Below, piece after piece: positions 1 through 6,419 of a DNA stretch of 10,068 nucleotides. The translations under genes were made by a program, and so were the position numbers. Position 1 is the first letter of the stretch; the number at the start of each line of letters is the position of its first letter. The stretch comes from JAGVPT01 sp964384415 (GTDB lineage: Bacteria > Bacteroidota > Ignavibacteria > UBA10030 > UBA8401), in the NCBI GenBank assembly GCA_964384415.1, contig CAYLMV010000127.1:1-10068 (forward strand), read 5' to 3'. Under the pieces are notes generated by a model that had not been told where the DNA came from, searched no databases, and saw only the letters and a program-made list of their open reading frames with translations.

Positions 1-51
1 AAGCAATAATCCTGCTATCCACCAATTCATCATCATCCCGATGGAGCGACA

Positions 52-528
52 ATGGATCTAGCATACGTTAAGAAAGTATTGAAGCTAGTCGAGGAGAGCA
101 GTGTGAACGAAATCGAGCTGGAGGAGAAGGGTGTGAGGATTCGGATCAGCAAAGGCTCGAACAACGCCGGCTTCCTTCATCAAATGGCTCCATCGATGAT
201 GGTTCCGCAGTCGTACCAGTCCGCGCCCCCGATGCCGGCGGTTCAGCCGGCCGCTGAAGTTTTGCCGGCCCCCGTTGCCGAGAAGAAATACCACGAAGTG
301 AAATCGCCGATCGTCGGAACTTTCTATCGAGCGCCTGCGCCCGACGCGTCAAATTATGTTGAAGTGGGCCAGGATGTCGAACTGGGTACGGTCCTGTGCA
401 TTGTCGAAGCGATGAAGTTGATGAATGAAATTGAATCCGACGCATCGGGAAAAGTGGTCAAGGTATGCGTCGAGAACGGCAAGCCTGTGGAGTACAACCA
501 GGTGCTCTTCCTGGTTGAAGCGGCCTGA
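52..528 (+). CDS. accB: Biotin carboxyl carrier protein of acetyl-CoA carboxylase (AccB/BCCP)
   Basis: This 158-residue protein carries the biotin that AccC carboxylates and the carboxyltransferase then uses to turn acetyl-CoA into malonyl-CoA, the committed step of fatty acid synthesis in the cytoplasm. Residues 1-38 form the N-terminal segment, 39-78 a Pro/Ala/Met-rich flexible linker, and 80-158 the biotinyl domain. The biotin site EAMKLMNEIE places the modified lysine at K122, the same number as in E. coli BCCP (156 residues). The insertion GTFYRAPAPDASNYVEVG is the protruding 'thumb' found in true acetyl-CoA carboxylase BCCPs and not in lipoyl or decarboxylase biotinyl domains, so the assignment is specific. 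GGAG at 43-46 sits five bases before the ATG. accC follows after 69 bases, the usual accBC operon order. The accA and accD carboxyltransferase genes are not in the window. Confidence 0.97.
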   Translation: MDLAYVKKVLKLVEESSVNEIELEEKGVRIRISKGSNNAGFLHQMAPSMMVPQSYQSAPPMPAVQPAAEVLPAPVAEKKYHEVKSPIVGTFYRAPAPDASNYVEVGQDVELGTVLCIVEAMKLMNEIESDASGKVVKVCVENGKPVEYNQVLFLVEAA

Positions 529-597
529 GGCAGACCGCAGAAGACTCGTTGCATCGCCCTACACTTTCCCGAATGCTATTCCCGACGAACACCGGAG

Positions 598-1944
598 ATG
601 CGGTTGTTTAACAAAATTCTTATCGCAAACAGAGGTGAGATCGCCCTCCGCGTTATCCGCGCGTGCCGCGAGCTTGGGATCTCGACCGTAGCGGTTTTCT
701 CAGAGGCCGACCGCTACGCTCTCCACGTCCGCTTCGCCGACGAGGCGATTTGCATCGGCCCTCCCCCCAGCAAAGAAAGCTACCTCAATATTCCGCGCAT
801 TCTCGCCGCAGCCGAAATCACGAACGCCGACGCTATCCATCCTGGATACGGTTTTCTCTCGGAGAATGCCCAGTTCGCCGAAATCTGCCTCTCGTCGGGA
901 CTCGCGTTCATCGGCCCGAAGCCTGAGATGATCACGGCGATGGGGGACAAGTCCCTCGCAAAAGAGACCATGCGGAAGGCCGGCGTTCCGGTTGTCCCCG
1001 GGAGCGACGGAGTCGTGAAGAATGTCGCTGATGCGAAGCGTATCGCGGGGGAAATCGGACTCCCGGTGATTATCAAAGCATCGGCTGGAGGAGGAGGACG
1101 GGGAATGCGGATCGTGCGAGCGGAAAGCGAAATCGAGACATCCTTCCAGACGGCCCGCCACGAGGCTGAATCTGCTTTTGGGAACCCCGATGTTTATATG
1201 GAGAAATATCTCGAAGAACCCCGTCATATTGAGATCCAGGTTCTCGGGGATTCGTACGGCAATGTGATTCATCTCGGCGAAAGAGATTGTTCGGTGCAGC
1301 GGCGGCATCAGAAACTCATTGAGGAATCCCCCTCGCCGGGTGTGAACGCGGAATTGCGCGAGAAGATGGGGGCCGCCGCCGTGAAGGGGGCGAAGAGCGT
1401 GAAGTATCTCGGCGCAGGAACCATTGAGTTCCTCCTGGACAAGAACGGAAATTTTTATTTCATGGAAATGAACACGCGTATCCAGGTAGAGCATCCGGTC
1501 ACGGAATTCGTCACCGGATACGATCTCGTGAAAGCACAGATAGAGATTGCATCGGGGAAGAAACTGAGCGCGAAAAAGGTGAAGTTCCAGGGGCATGCGA
1601 TCGAATGCCGCATTAATGCAGAGGATCCCGAACACGATTTCCGTCCTTCACCCGGGAAAATTACCAGCCTTCATTTTGGCGGAGGACCCGGTATCCGGAT
1701 TGACTCGCATATTTACGCAGGCTACCAGATCCCGCCGTACTACGATTCGCTCATCGCGAAACTTATCGTTCACGCCAACACCCGCGACGAAGCGATCGTG
1801 AGAATGGAGAACGCGCTCGAAGAATGTATCATTGAAGGAATCCACACGACGATCCCGTTCCAACAGGCGGTTATGCGGAATGAAAAATTCCGAAGCGGCG
1901 TATTCGATACAAAGTTCATCGACACATTCAAAATCGACGACTAG
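598..1944 (+). CDS. accC: Biotin carboxylase subunit of acetyl-CoA carboxylase (AccC)
   Basis: This 448-residue ATP-grasp enzyme uses ATP and bicarbonate to carboxylate the biotin on AccB. Its length matches E. coli AccC (449). The N-terminal domain opens with KILIANRGEIALRVIRAC. The ATP-lid glycine loop AGGGGRGMR lies at 163-171, preceded by the ATP-binding K160. The RRHQKLIEE stretch contains K239, equivalent to E. coli K238. The catalytic and metal-binding run MEMNTRIQVEHP places E290, N292, R294 and E298, equivalent to E. coli E288, N290, R292 and E296. No key residue is missing. The ATG at 598 has GGAG directly against it (594-597), too close to be a good ribosome site; a TTG at 604 would have six bases of spacing and give the family-typical N-terminus MFNKILIANRGE, so the true start may be 604. 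A clinically and environmentally common paralogue, the propionyl-CoA carboxylase chain, is unlikely because that form is longer and fused to the carrier. Confidence 0.98.
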   Translation: MRLFNKILIANRGEIALRVIRACRELGISTVAVFSEADRYALHVRFADEAICIGPPPSKESYLNIPRILAAAEITNADAIHPGYGFLSENAQFAEICLSSGLAFIGPKPEMITAMGDKSLAKETMRKAGVPVVPGSDGVVKNVADAKRIAGEIGLPVIIKASAGGGGRGMRIVRAESEIETSFQTARHEAESAFGNPDVYMEKYLEEPRHIEIQVLGDSYGNVIHLGERDCSVQRRHQKLIEESPSPGVNAELREKMGAAAVKGAKSVKYLGAGTIEFLLDKNGNFYFMEMNTRIQVEHPVTEFVTGYDLVKAQIEIASGKKLSAKKVKFQGHAIECRINAEDPEHDFRPSPGKITSLHFGGGPGIRIDSHIYAGYQIPPYYDSLIAKLIVHANTRDEAIVRMENALEECIIEGIHTTIPFQQAVMRNEKFRSGVFDTKFIDTFKIDD

Positions 1945-1976
1945 AAATCGTCGGCAGGAACGATTGAAAGGCGGCT

Positions 1977-2357
1977 ATGAATTTCCCGGAAAATCTGAAG
2001 TATACAAAAGACCATGAATGGATTCGGGTGGAAGGATCCGTTGGATTCATCGGCATCACCGATTATGCTCAGGGCGAACTTGGTGATATCGTTTTCGTAG
2101 AACTTCCTGCGGCAGGAAAGAAAGTGGAGTTCGGGCAGGTCTTCGGGACTGTCGAGGCAGTGAAAGCCGTTTCAGACCTCTACGCGCCGGTGAGCGGCGA
2201 AGTGCTGGAGGTGAACAAAAGAGTCCACGACTCTCCGGAGTTGGTGAACAAGGATCCGTACGAACACGGCTGGATGCTCAAAGTGAAGCTCGAAAAGCCG
2301 GCCGAGCTTGCCTCGCTGCTCGACGTTGAGGCTTACAAGAAACTGATCGCGAAGTAA
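1977..2357 (+). CDS. gcvH: Glycine cleavage system H protein (lipoyl carrier)
   Basis: This 126-residue protein is the lipoylated shuttle of the glycine cleavage system: its lipoyl arm takes the aminomethyl group from the P protein (glycine decarboxylase), passes it to the T protein and is reoxidised by the L protein. The N-terminus NLKYTKDHEWI and the motif GITDYAQGELGDIVFVELP are typical of GcvH. The lipoyl site GTVEAVKAVSDLYAPVSGEV places the modified lysine at K63, close to K64 in E. coli. The C-terminal segment WMLKVKL is also conserved, and the length is normal (E. coli 129). A purine-rich GAAAGG at 1966-1971 precedes the ATG by five bases. The gene lies 32 bases after accC and is probably cotranscribed with it. 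gcvP and gcvT are not in this window. In some bacteria GcvH also serves as the entry point for octanoyl groups in lipoate synthesis, which would connect it to its fatty-acid neighbours; that link is inference. Confidence 0.97.
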   Translation: MNFPENLKYTKDHEWIRVEGSVGFIGITDYAQGELGDIVFVELPAAGKKVEFGQVFGTVEAVKAVSDLYAPVSGEVLEVNKRVHDSPELVNKDPYEHGWMLKVKLEKPAELASLLDVEAYKKLIAK

Positions 2358-2774
2358 CCACCCCTCGGCGGAAGAAGAAAGAAGGTCTGCACCTCGACGG
2401 CTCTGAGACGATGAGAGTCCTGCCGCGAATAATTGCCCCGCGTCTTTCCCTTCGCAGCATTTCCAATAAATCGTTCCCCCCCCGATTATTAAGCGAACAC
2501 CCCGAGCGTTTTAGCTTTGAAAAATCCCTGACCACTTTCCGAGATCAGCTCATCGATCTTCACGATTCCACTCCCGATCTACCTCGTTCTCAGTGTCTGT
2601 CGAATAACTTCAGAAAACGACGCTGAACATCGAAGCTCCGATTCTGCAACGGCGAACGGGGCCCAATATTTTCGTACGATAGTAGGGAGCTTACCTCGAC
2701 AAGTCAAGCGCCTCGCTGCCGTCCGCGGGGATTCATTGAAACTCTTAGGCGGATTGAGTACATTGAGTGAAGAA
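2358..2774 (+). other. Long intergenic stretch between gcvH and era, no convincing gene
   Basis: About 415 bases lack a credible gene on either strand. The longest open frame on the + strand (2411-2626, 71 codons) is rich in Ser, Arg and Leu, matches no family I recognise and has no good ribosome site, so it is probably noise. There is a run of eight C at 2476-2483. TAGCTTTG at 2512-2519 fits the Bacteroidota -7 consensus TAnnTTTG, but no TTTG lies at the matching upstream spacing, so it is only a half-match. I see no strong terminator hairpin after gcvH and no tRNA-like segment. The stretch presumably holds the transcription end of the accB-accC-gcvH unit and the start of the era transcript. 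Confidence 0.4.
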
Positions 2775-3686
2775 ATGGAAACCTCACCCCACAAAGCAGG
2801 TTACGTCGCACTGGTCGGAGAGCCGAATGTCGGCAAGTCGACGCTGTTGAACACCCTCTTGAAACAAAAAATCTCCATCGTTACCAAGAAGCCGCAGACG
2901 ACACGCCACAAGATTCTCGGCATTCTGAGCGGCGAAGGGTATCAGATCGTCTTTCTCGATACGCCGGGGATCATCAAGCCTCAGTATCTTCTGCAGGAGG
3001 TCATGATGCAGTACGCTTCATCGGCACTCGCCGATGCGGATATCGTTCTTCTTCTCGTCGACGCCGAGAAGGTGAAAGGGGGGGCATATGATCAGAATGT
3101 ATCTGCGCTCGAAAAAATAGGCGAGGTGAAGAAGAAATCCTTTTTGGCGATCAATAAGATCGATACCGTCCAAAGGGGCGATCTGCTCCCGATGATCGAC
3201 TCGCTCAGCAAAGCTTTCGTTTTCGACGAGATTTTCCCCATTTCGGCTCTTAAAGGAGAGGGAATCGAAGATCTTGTGGCTACGATCGTGCGTCATCTTC
3301 CGGAACATCCTCCTTTCTACCCCGGCGATATTGTGAGCGAGGCGCCCGAGAAGTTTTTCGTCGGTGAAATCATTCGCGAGAAGATCTTCGAGCAGTACTC
3401 TCAGGAAATTCCGTACTCGACGACAGTCGATATCGTCGCCTTTAATGAACGGTCAAAAAAGAAACACTTTATCAGCGCGGAGATTTTTGTAGAACGACAG
3501 TCGCAAAAGGGGATATTGATCGGCAAAGAAGGATCCGCGCTGAAGTCACTCGGCGAAAAGGCCCGTAAGGGGATCGAGGAGTTTCTGGGACACGCGGTTT
3601 TTCTTGAACTGCACGTGAAGGTCCGCGAGAACTGGCGGGGGGAGGAGACGTGGCTCAAACGGCTGGGGTATGGCGGGGATCAGTGA
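2775..3686 (+). CDS. era: GTPase Era, 16S rRNA-binding ribosome assembly factor
   Basis: Era is a GTP-switched factor that binds the 3' end of 16S rRNA during 30S subunit assembly. All GTPase motifs are present (numbered from the ATG at 2775): G1 GEPNVGKST at 15-23, the switch segment KKPQTTRHK, G3 DTPG at 62-65, G4 NKID at 127-130 and G5 SALKGEG from 157. The C-terminal KH RNA-binding domain contains ILIGKEGSALKSLG, with the GKEG loop at 250-253, and the protein ends in the family-typical LKRLGYGGDQ. The ATG start gives 303 residues (E. coli 301) and begins METSPHKAGYVALVG, matching other Era N-termini. The frame stays open upstream to TTG codons at 2754 and 2736, but those would add 7-13 unconserved residues. 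The stop codon is also the first three bases of the downstream heptamer array. No operon partner is visible: a long gap lies upstream and a repeat downstream. Confidence 0.97.
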   Translation: METSPHKAGYVALVGEPNVGKSTLLNTLLKQKISIVTKKPQTTRHKILGILSGEGYQIVFLDTPGIIKPQYLLQEVMMQYASSALADADIVLLLVDAEKVKGGAYDQNVSALEKIGEVKKKSFLAINKIDTVQRGDLLPMIDSLSKAFVFDEIFPISALKGEGIEDLVATIVRHLPEHPPFYPGDIVSEAPEKFFVGEIIREKIFEQYSQEIPYSTTVDIVAFNERSKKKHFISAEIFVERQSQKGILIGKEGSALKSLGEKARKGIEEFLGHAVFLELHVKVRENWRGEETWLKRLGYGGDQ

Positions 3687-3966
3687 ACAATGAGCAATTA
3701 ACAATCAACAGAGAGCGGTGGGAGGGGAGATGGAAAATGGAAAATGGAGGATGGAAAATGGAGGATGGAAGATGGAGGGTGGAAAATGGAAAATGGAAGA
3801 TGGATGATGGATTTAGGAATTAAGAATTAGGATTTGAGACTTAGGAACCAAGCACTAAGAACCAAGAACCACGCACGATGTACCAACTACCAACCACTCA
3901 GAACTCAGGACTTCGGACTTCGGACTTCGCACTCTGGACTTAAGACTAAGAACCAACAACTCTAAA
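3684..3966. repeat. Degenerate 7-base tandem repeat array filling the era-DUF1015 gap
   Basis: From 3687 to 3966 the sequence can be cut into exactly 40 consecutive 7-base units with no break in phase. The unit drifts along the array: ACAATCA-like units near 3687-3714, GATGGAA/AATGGAA at 3729-3812, TTAGGAA/TTAAGAA at 3813-3847, CCAAGAA/CTAAGAA at 3848-3882, and CTCAGAA/CTTCGGA to 3966. By my hand count, position 7 is A in 32 of 40 units and position 5 is G in 30 of 40. In a second phase the first units read TGAACAA, TGAGCAA, TTAACAA, so the array starts on the era stop codon at 3684. It ends 25 bases before the next start codon. Short tandem heptamers are known from cyanobacterial genomes; I recall similar degenerate arrays in Bacteroidota-related genomes but cannot confirm it here. 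There are no spacers or long direct repeats, so it is not CRISPR. Confidence 0.9.
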
Positions 3967-3991
3967 CATTGCGCACAATACCAGTATCTCT

Positions 3992-5272
3992 ATGCCCATC
4001 ATCAAACCGTTTCGCGGAATTCGTTACAATCAATCCAAAACGAACATCAATACTGTTGTCGCTCCGCCGTACGACGTAATTTCGCCCGAGCTGCAAAATC
4101 AACTCTATGCCAGGGATCCTCACAACGTAGTCCGTCTCATCCTCGGACGCGAAGAAGACCGTTACGCCGCATCGGCCAAAGCGTTCGGAGAATGGCAGGA
4201 GAAGGGCGTCCTGCAGCGAGATCAGAAGGCATCGATCTATGCGCTGGTGCAGACGTTCAAGACGACGACGGGACAGACAATCCAACGGAAAGGATTCATC
4301 GCGCTCTGCCATCTTGAAGAATTTGAAAAGGGCATTGTCCTTCCGCACGAGAAGACGCTCTCGAAGGCAAAGGAGGATCGGTTCAAATTGTTCAAGGCCA
4401 CGAATTCAAACTTCAGCCAGATATTCAGTCTCTATTCTGATCCCGCAAAGAAGGTGGATGCGGTTATCGACCCGGCACATGCAGGCCATCCGGCCATCGA
4501 TGTGACGTTCGAAGATGTTCGGAATCAAGTCTGGACGATCTCTGACGAAAAGCAGATCCACGCCATCGCACAAGAAATGGAGCCCAAGCAGGTCCTTATC
4601 GCAGACGGCCATCATCGCTATGAGACTGCCCTGGCATACCGGAACCTGATGAAATCGCAGAATCCGAAGCACAATGGAAGCGAGCTCTACAATTATGTGA
4701 TGATGTTCTTCACCAACCTCGACGACGAAGGGCTTGTGATCTTTCCGACTCACCGCGTCATTCACAGCTTGCCCGCGTTCAACTGGCGGGAGTTTGCGGG
4801 CGTCATCCAGTCCGTTTTCAGTCTCACGGAGTTTGGTTCCAGGGACGCTATGCTTCACGAGCTCGCATCTCGTGCGCAGTATTCGTACGGCATCATCGTG
4901 AAAGCAGACGCGAAGTATTGGATCGCGACGCTAAAAGAGAAATCGGCGGTGGAAAAAATTGTTCCGAGAGATATGCCCCCCGATGTGAGGGATCTGGATG
5001 TCGTTGTCCTGCATTCGTACTTTCTCGGCAACATCCTCAACATCTCGCCGGAAGCCCAGGAGAAAAAACTCAACATCCATTACATTCAAAGCGTCGAAGA
5101 GTGTGATCGGGAAGTCACGGATGGAACTGCGCAGATTGCTTTTATCGTCAACCCCACGCGCATTGAACAGGTGCGTGCAGTGGCGAAGGCGGGACATACG
5201 ATGCCGCAAAAATCGACGTTCTTCTATCCCAAACTCCTTTCAGGACTCGTGCTCAACAAGATGGCGGAGTAA
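3992..5272 (+). CDS. DUF1015 family protein (COG4198-like), function unproven
   Basis: This 426-residue soluble protein has no signal peptide or membrane segment. Family recognition rests on the N-terminus IKPFRGIRYN followed by VVAPPYDVISPELQ, the central LPHEKTLSKAKEDR (P118, H119, E120) and the highly conserved ADGHHRYETALAYR (D205, G206, H207, H208, R209, Y210, E211). Length is normal for the family. The reaction is not established as far as I know. The DGHHRYE signature resembles the GxxR-type motif of ParB/sulfiredoxin-fold proteins, which include free-serine kinases of the SerK/SbnI type, and I recall DUF1015 genes lying beside serA/serC in some bacteria. A role in serine or phosphoserine metabolism is therefore a hypothesis only. 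The ATG at 3992 matches family N-termini but has no clear Shine-Dalgarno sequence. The stop codon abuts the start of a membrane transporter gene (TAAATG), suggesting a shared transcript and coupled translation. Confidence 0.9.
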   Translation: MPIIKPFRGIRYNQSKTNINTVVAPPYDVISPELQNQLYARDPHNVVRLILGREEDRYAASAKAFGEWQEKGVLQRDQKASIYALVQTFKTTTGQTIQRKGFIALCHLEEFEKGIVLPHEKTLSKAKEDRFKLFKATNSNFSQIFSLYSDPAKKVDAVIDPAHAGHPAIDVTFEDVRNQVWTISDEKQIHAIAQEMEPKQVLIADGHHRYETALAYRNLMKSQNPKHNGSELYNYVMMFFTNLDDEGLVIFPTHRVIHSLPAFNWREFAGVIQSVFSLTEFGSRDAMLHELASRAQYSYGIIVKADAKYWIATLKEKSAVEKIVPRDMPPDVRDLDVVVLHSYFLGNILNISPEAQEKKLNIHYIQSVEECDREVTDGTAQIAFIVNPTRIEQVRAVAKAGHTMPQKSTFFYPKLLSGLVLNKMAE

Positions 5273-6187
5273 ATGACCGAGCGGTTCCGCGTTTATCTAT
5301 CCTACATTCTGATTTGCACTATCTGGGGTTCGACGTGGCTCGTGATCAAGATAGGCCTCGAGACGCTGACTCCCCTCATGGCGGCAGGATGCCGATTCAT
5401 GGTCGCAAGCACGATCCTCTTTGCGCTGATCATGATCCGCGGAGTGAAGATTCCGTTTGGGAGGCAAGAGAGGTCTTTCTATCTTGTCGTTGCGCTTACG
5501 TCGTTCAGCATCCCTTTTGCCCTCGTCTACTGGGGGGAGCAGTATGTGCCCTCAGGGCTCACCTCTATTATCTTTGCAATCTACCCCTTCACCGTGGCAT
5601 TTTTTTCATATCTCTTCATCCCGTCGGGGAAGCCGGCCGCTGGCAAAATTTCAGGTATCCTGCTCGGGTTCTGCGGTATCGTCGCAATTTTTTCGAACGA
5701 TGTTCACGCCTCAGACGCGCGGGCTCTCTGGGGGATGGCTGCGGTTCTCGTCAGCGCCATTTTGCAGGGTTATTCCGTGATCGTGGTGAAGAAACATGGC
5801 CACTCAATCCATCCTTTCGCGATCACCTTTGTGCCGATGCTGATAGGGGGGATCCTTCTGCTTGCTTCAAGCGTCATCCTGGAGGATCTGTCTGGCAATA
5901 GATTCACAACGAGCGCGCTTCTCTCGATAATGTATCTTGGAATGTTCGGCTCCGTCGCTACGTTTGTGAGCTATTTTTGGCTCTTGAAGAAGGTCGAGCC
6001 GGTATTGTTGTCTCTCACTTCCTTTATCACGCCGATCATCGCGGTGGTGCTTGGAGTGATCTTTCTCGGAGAAGAACTCTCTCCGAGGACATTTCTTGGG
6101 GCCGCGCTTGTGCTCGGGGGGATCGCTGTCGCCAACCTTGCTGAATTGCGGAAGCTTTTTCATCGCAGCGGCGTTTCCGCGAGGTGA
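5273..6187 (+). CDS. EamA/DMT superfamily transporter, probable metabolite exporter
   Basis: This 304-residue inner-membrane protein has ten predicted hydrophobic segments, at roughly 8-28, 34-54, 68-88, 95-115, 122-141, 151-171, 179-201, 213-236, 241-264 and 270-290, arranged as two five-helix EamA repeats. Family marks are IWGSTWLVIKIGLETLTPLMAA in the first helix region (compare the EamA motif WGsnfv.ik.gl..ppl..a) and, in the second repeat, TFVSYFWLLKKVEP and LGEELSPRTFLGAALVLGGI, which are typical of EamA ends. The drug/metabolite transporter superfamily exports amino acids, nucleosides and other small molecules; the substrate cannot be read from sequence. The start directly follows the DUF1015 stop, and GGCGGAG at 5263-5269, inside the end of that gene, serves as ribosome site. 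Coupling suggests the transporter handles something connected with the DUF1015 protein, which is inference. Confidence 0.93.
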   Translation: MTERFRVYLSYILICTIWGSTWLVIKIGLETLTPLMAAGCRFMVASTILFALIMIRGVKIPFGRQERSFYLVVALTSFSIPFALVYWGEQYVPSGLTSIIFAIYPFTVAFFSYLFIPSGKPAAGKISGILLGFCGIVAIFSNDVHASDARALWGMAAVLVSAILQGYSVIVVKKHGHSIHPFAITFVPMLIGGILLLASSVILEDLSGNRFTTSALLSIMYLGMFGSVATFVSYFWLLKKVEPVLLSLTSFITPIIAVVLGVIFLGEELSPRTFLGAALVLGGIAVANLAELRKLFHRSGVSAR

Positions 6188-6206
6188 TACAGGCTACATT
6201 CGATTC

Positions 6207-6235
6207 TTGACAATGCCTGGTGAAATAGCTATCAT
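6207..6235 (+). promoter_or_regulatory. Probable sigma70-type promoter for the secreted propeller gene
   Basis: A perfect -35 hexamer TTGACA (6207-6212) and a -10 hexamer TATCAT (6230-6235, one mismatch to TATAAT) are separated by exactly 17 bases. Transcription would begin near 6242, leaving a leader of about 178 bases before the ATG at 6420. The promoter lies 19 bases after the transporter stop codon. It is the best promoter match I found in the window. Confidence 0.6.
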
Positions 6236-6328
6236 TTTTTGGTAGGGGTGACATCGGCAGGGGGCTGGTCCCAAGAGAGTATCTTCCCGTAGTATATTTC
6301 TGCCAATACTAATTCCGGTTTGCGTATG

Positions 6329-6368
6329 AAGGCGTCTATAGGTACAGGCGCCTTGCTGTTTCTTTTTC
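6329..6368 (+). terminator. Strong hairpin with T-rich tail: terminator or leader attenuator
   Basis: AAGGCGTCT (6329-6337) pairs with AGGCGCCTT (6346-6354) over nine positions with one G-U wobble, around the 8-base loop ATAGGTAC. It is followed by GCTG and then TTTCTTTTT (6359-6367). The four bases between stem and T tract are not ideal for an intrinsic terminator. It could end the DUF1015-transporter transcript by read-through from upstream, or act within the leader of the next gene, since it lies downstream of the promoter at 6207-6235. Confidence 0.5.
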
Positions 6369-6419
6369 ATAGCTTGCCACATTTCCTGAGCACATTTCAC
6401 ACCCAATGGAGCGCCTCTA

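Noticed and set aside
700..1635. Long open frame of 311 codons on the - strand inside accC
   Set aside because: It lies wholly opposite a well-conserved gene, its translation is rich in Arg, His, Phe and Cys without any recognisable domain, and it has no ribosome site. It is a shadow of accC codon usage.
2411..2626. 71-codon + strand frame in the gcvH-era gap
   Set aside because: Composition is biased to Ser/Arg/Leu, no family resemblance and no ribosome site. I also considered a decayed gene but could not match any protein.
3684..3966. CRISPR array or eukaryote-like telomere repeat (units such as TTAGGAA)
   Set aside because: Units are seven bases with no spacers and no long conserved repeat, so it is not CRISPR. 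The TTAGGAA-type units are one short block of a drifting array inside a chromosome, with genes on both sides, so a telomere reading is not supported.
5314..5901. 195-codon + strand frame overlapping the transporter gene
   Set aside because: The overlapping frame encodes a clear ten-helix EamA protein. The alternative translation is rich in Arg, Cys and His with no domain, as expected of a shifted reading frame.
6242..6330. Known riboswitch (c-di-GMP, TPP or cobalamin type) in the leader
   Set aside because: I searched by eye for the conserved core sequences of these classes and found none. Only generic stems are visible.
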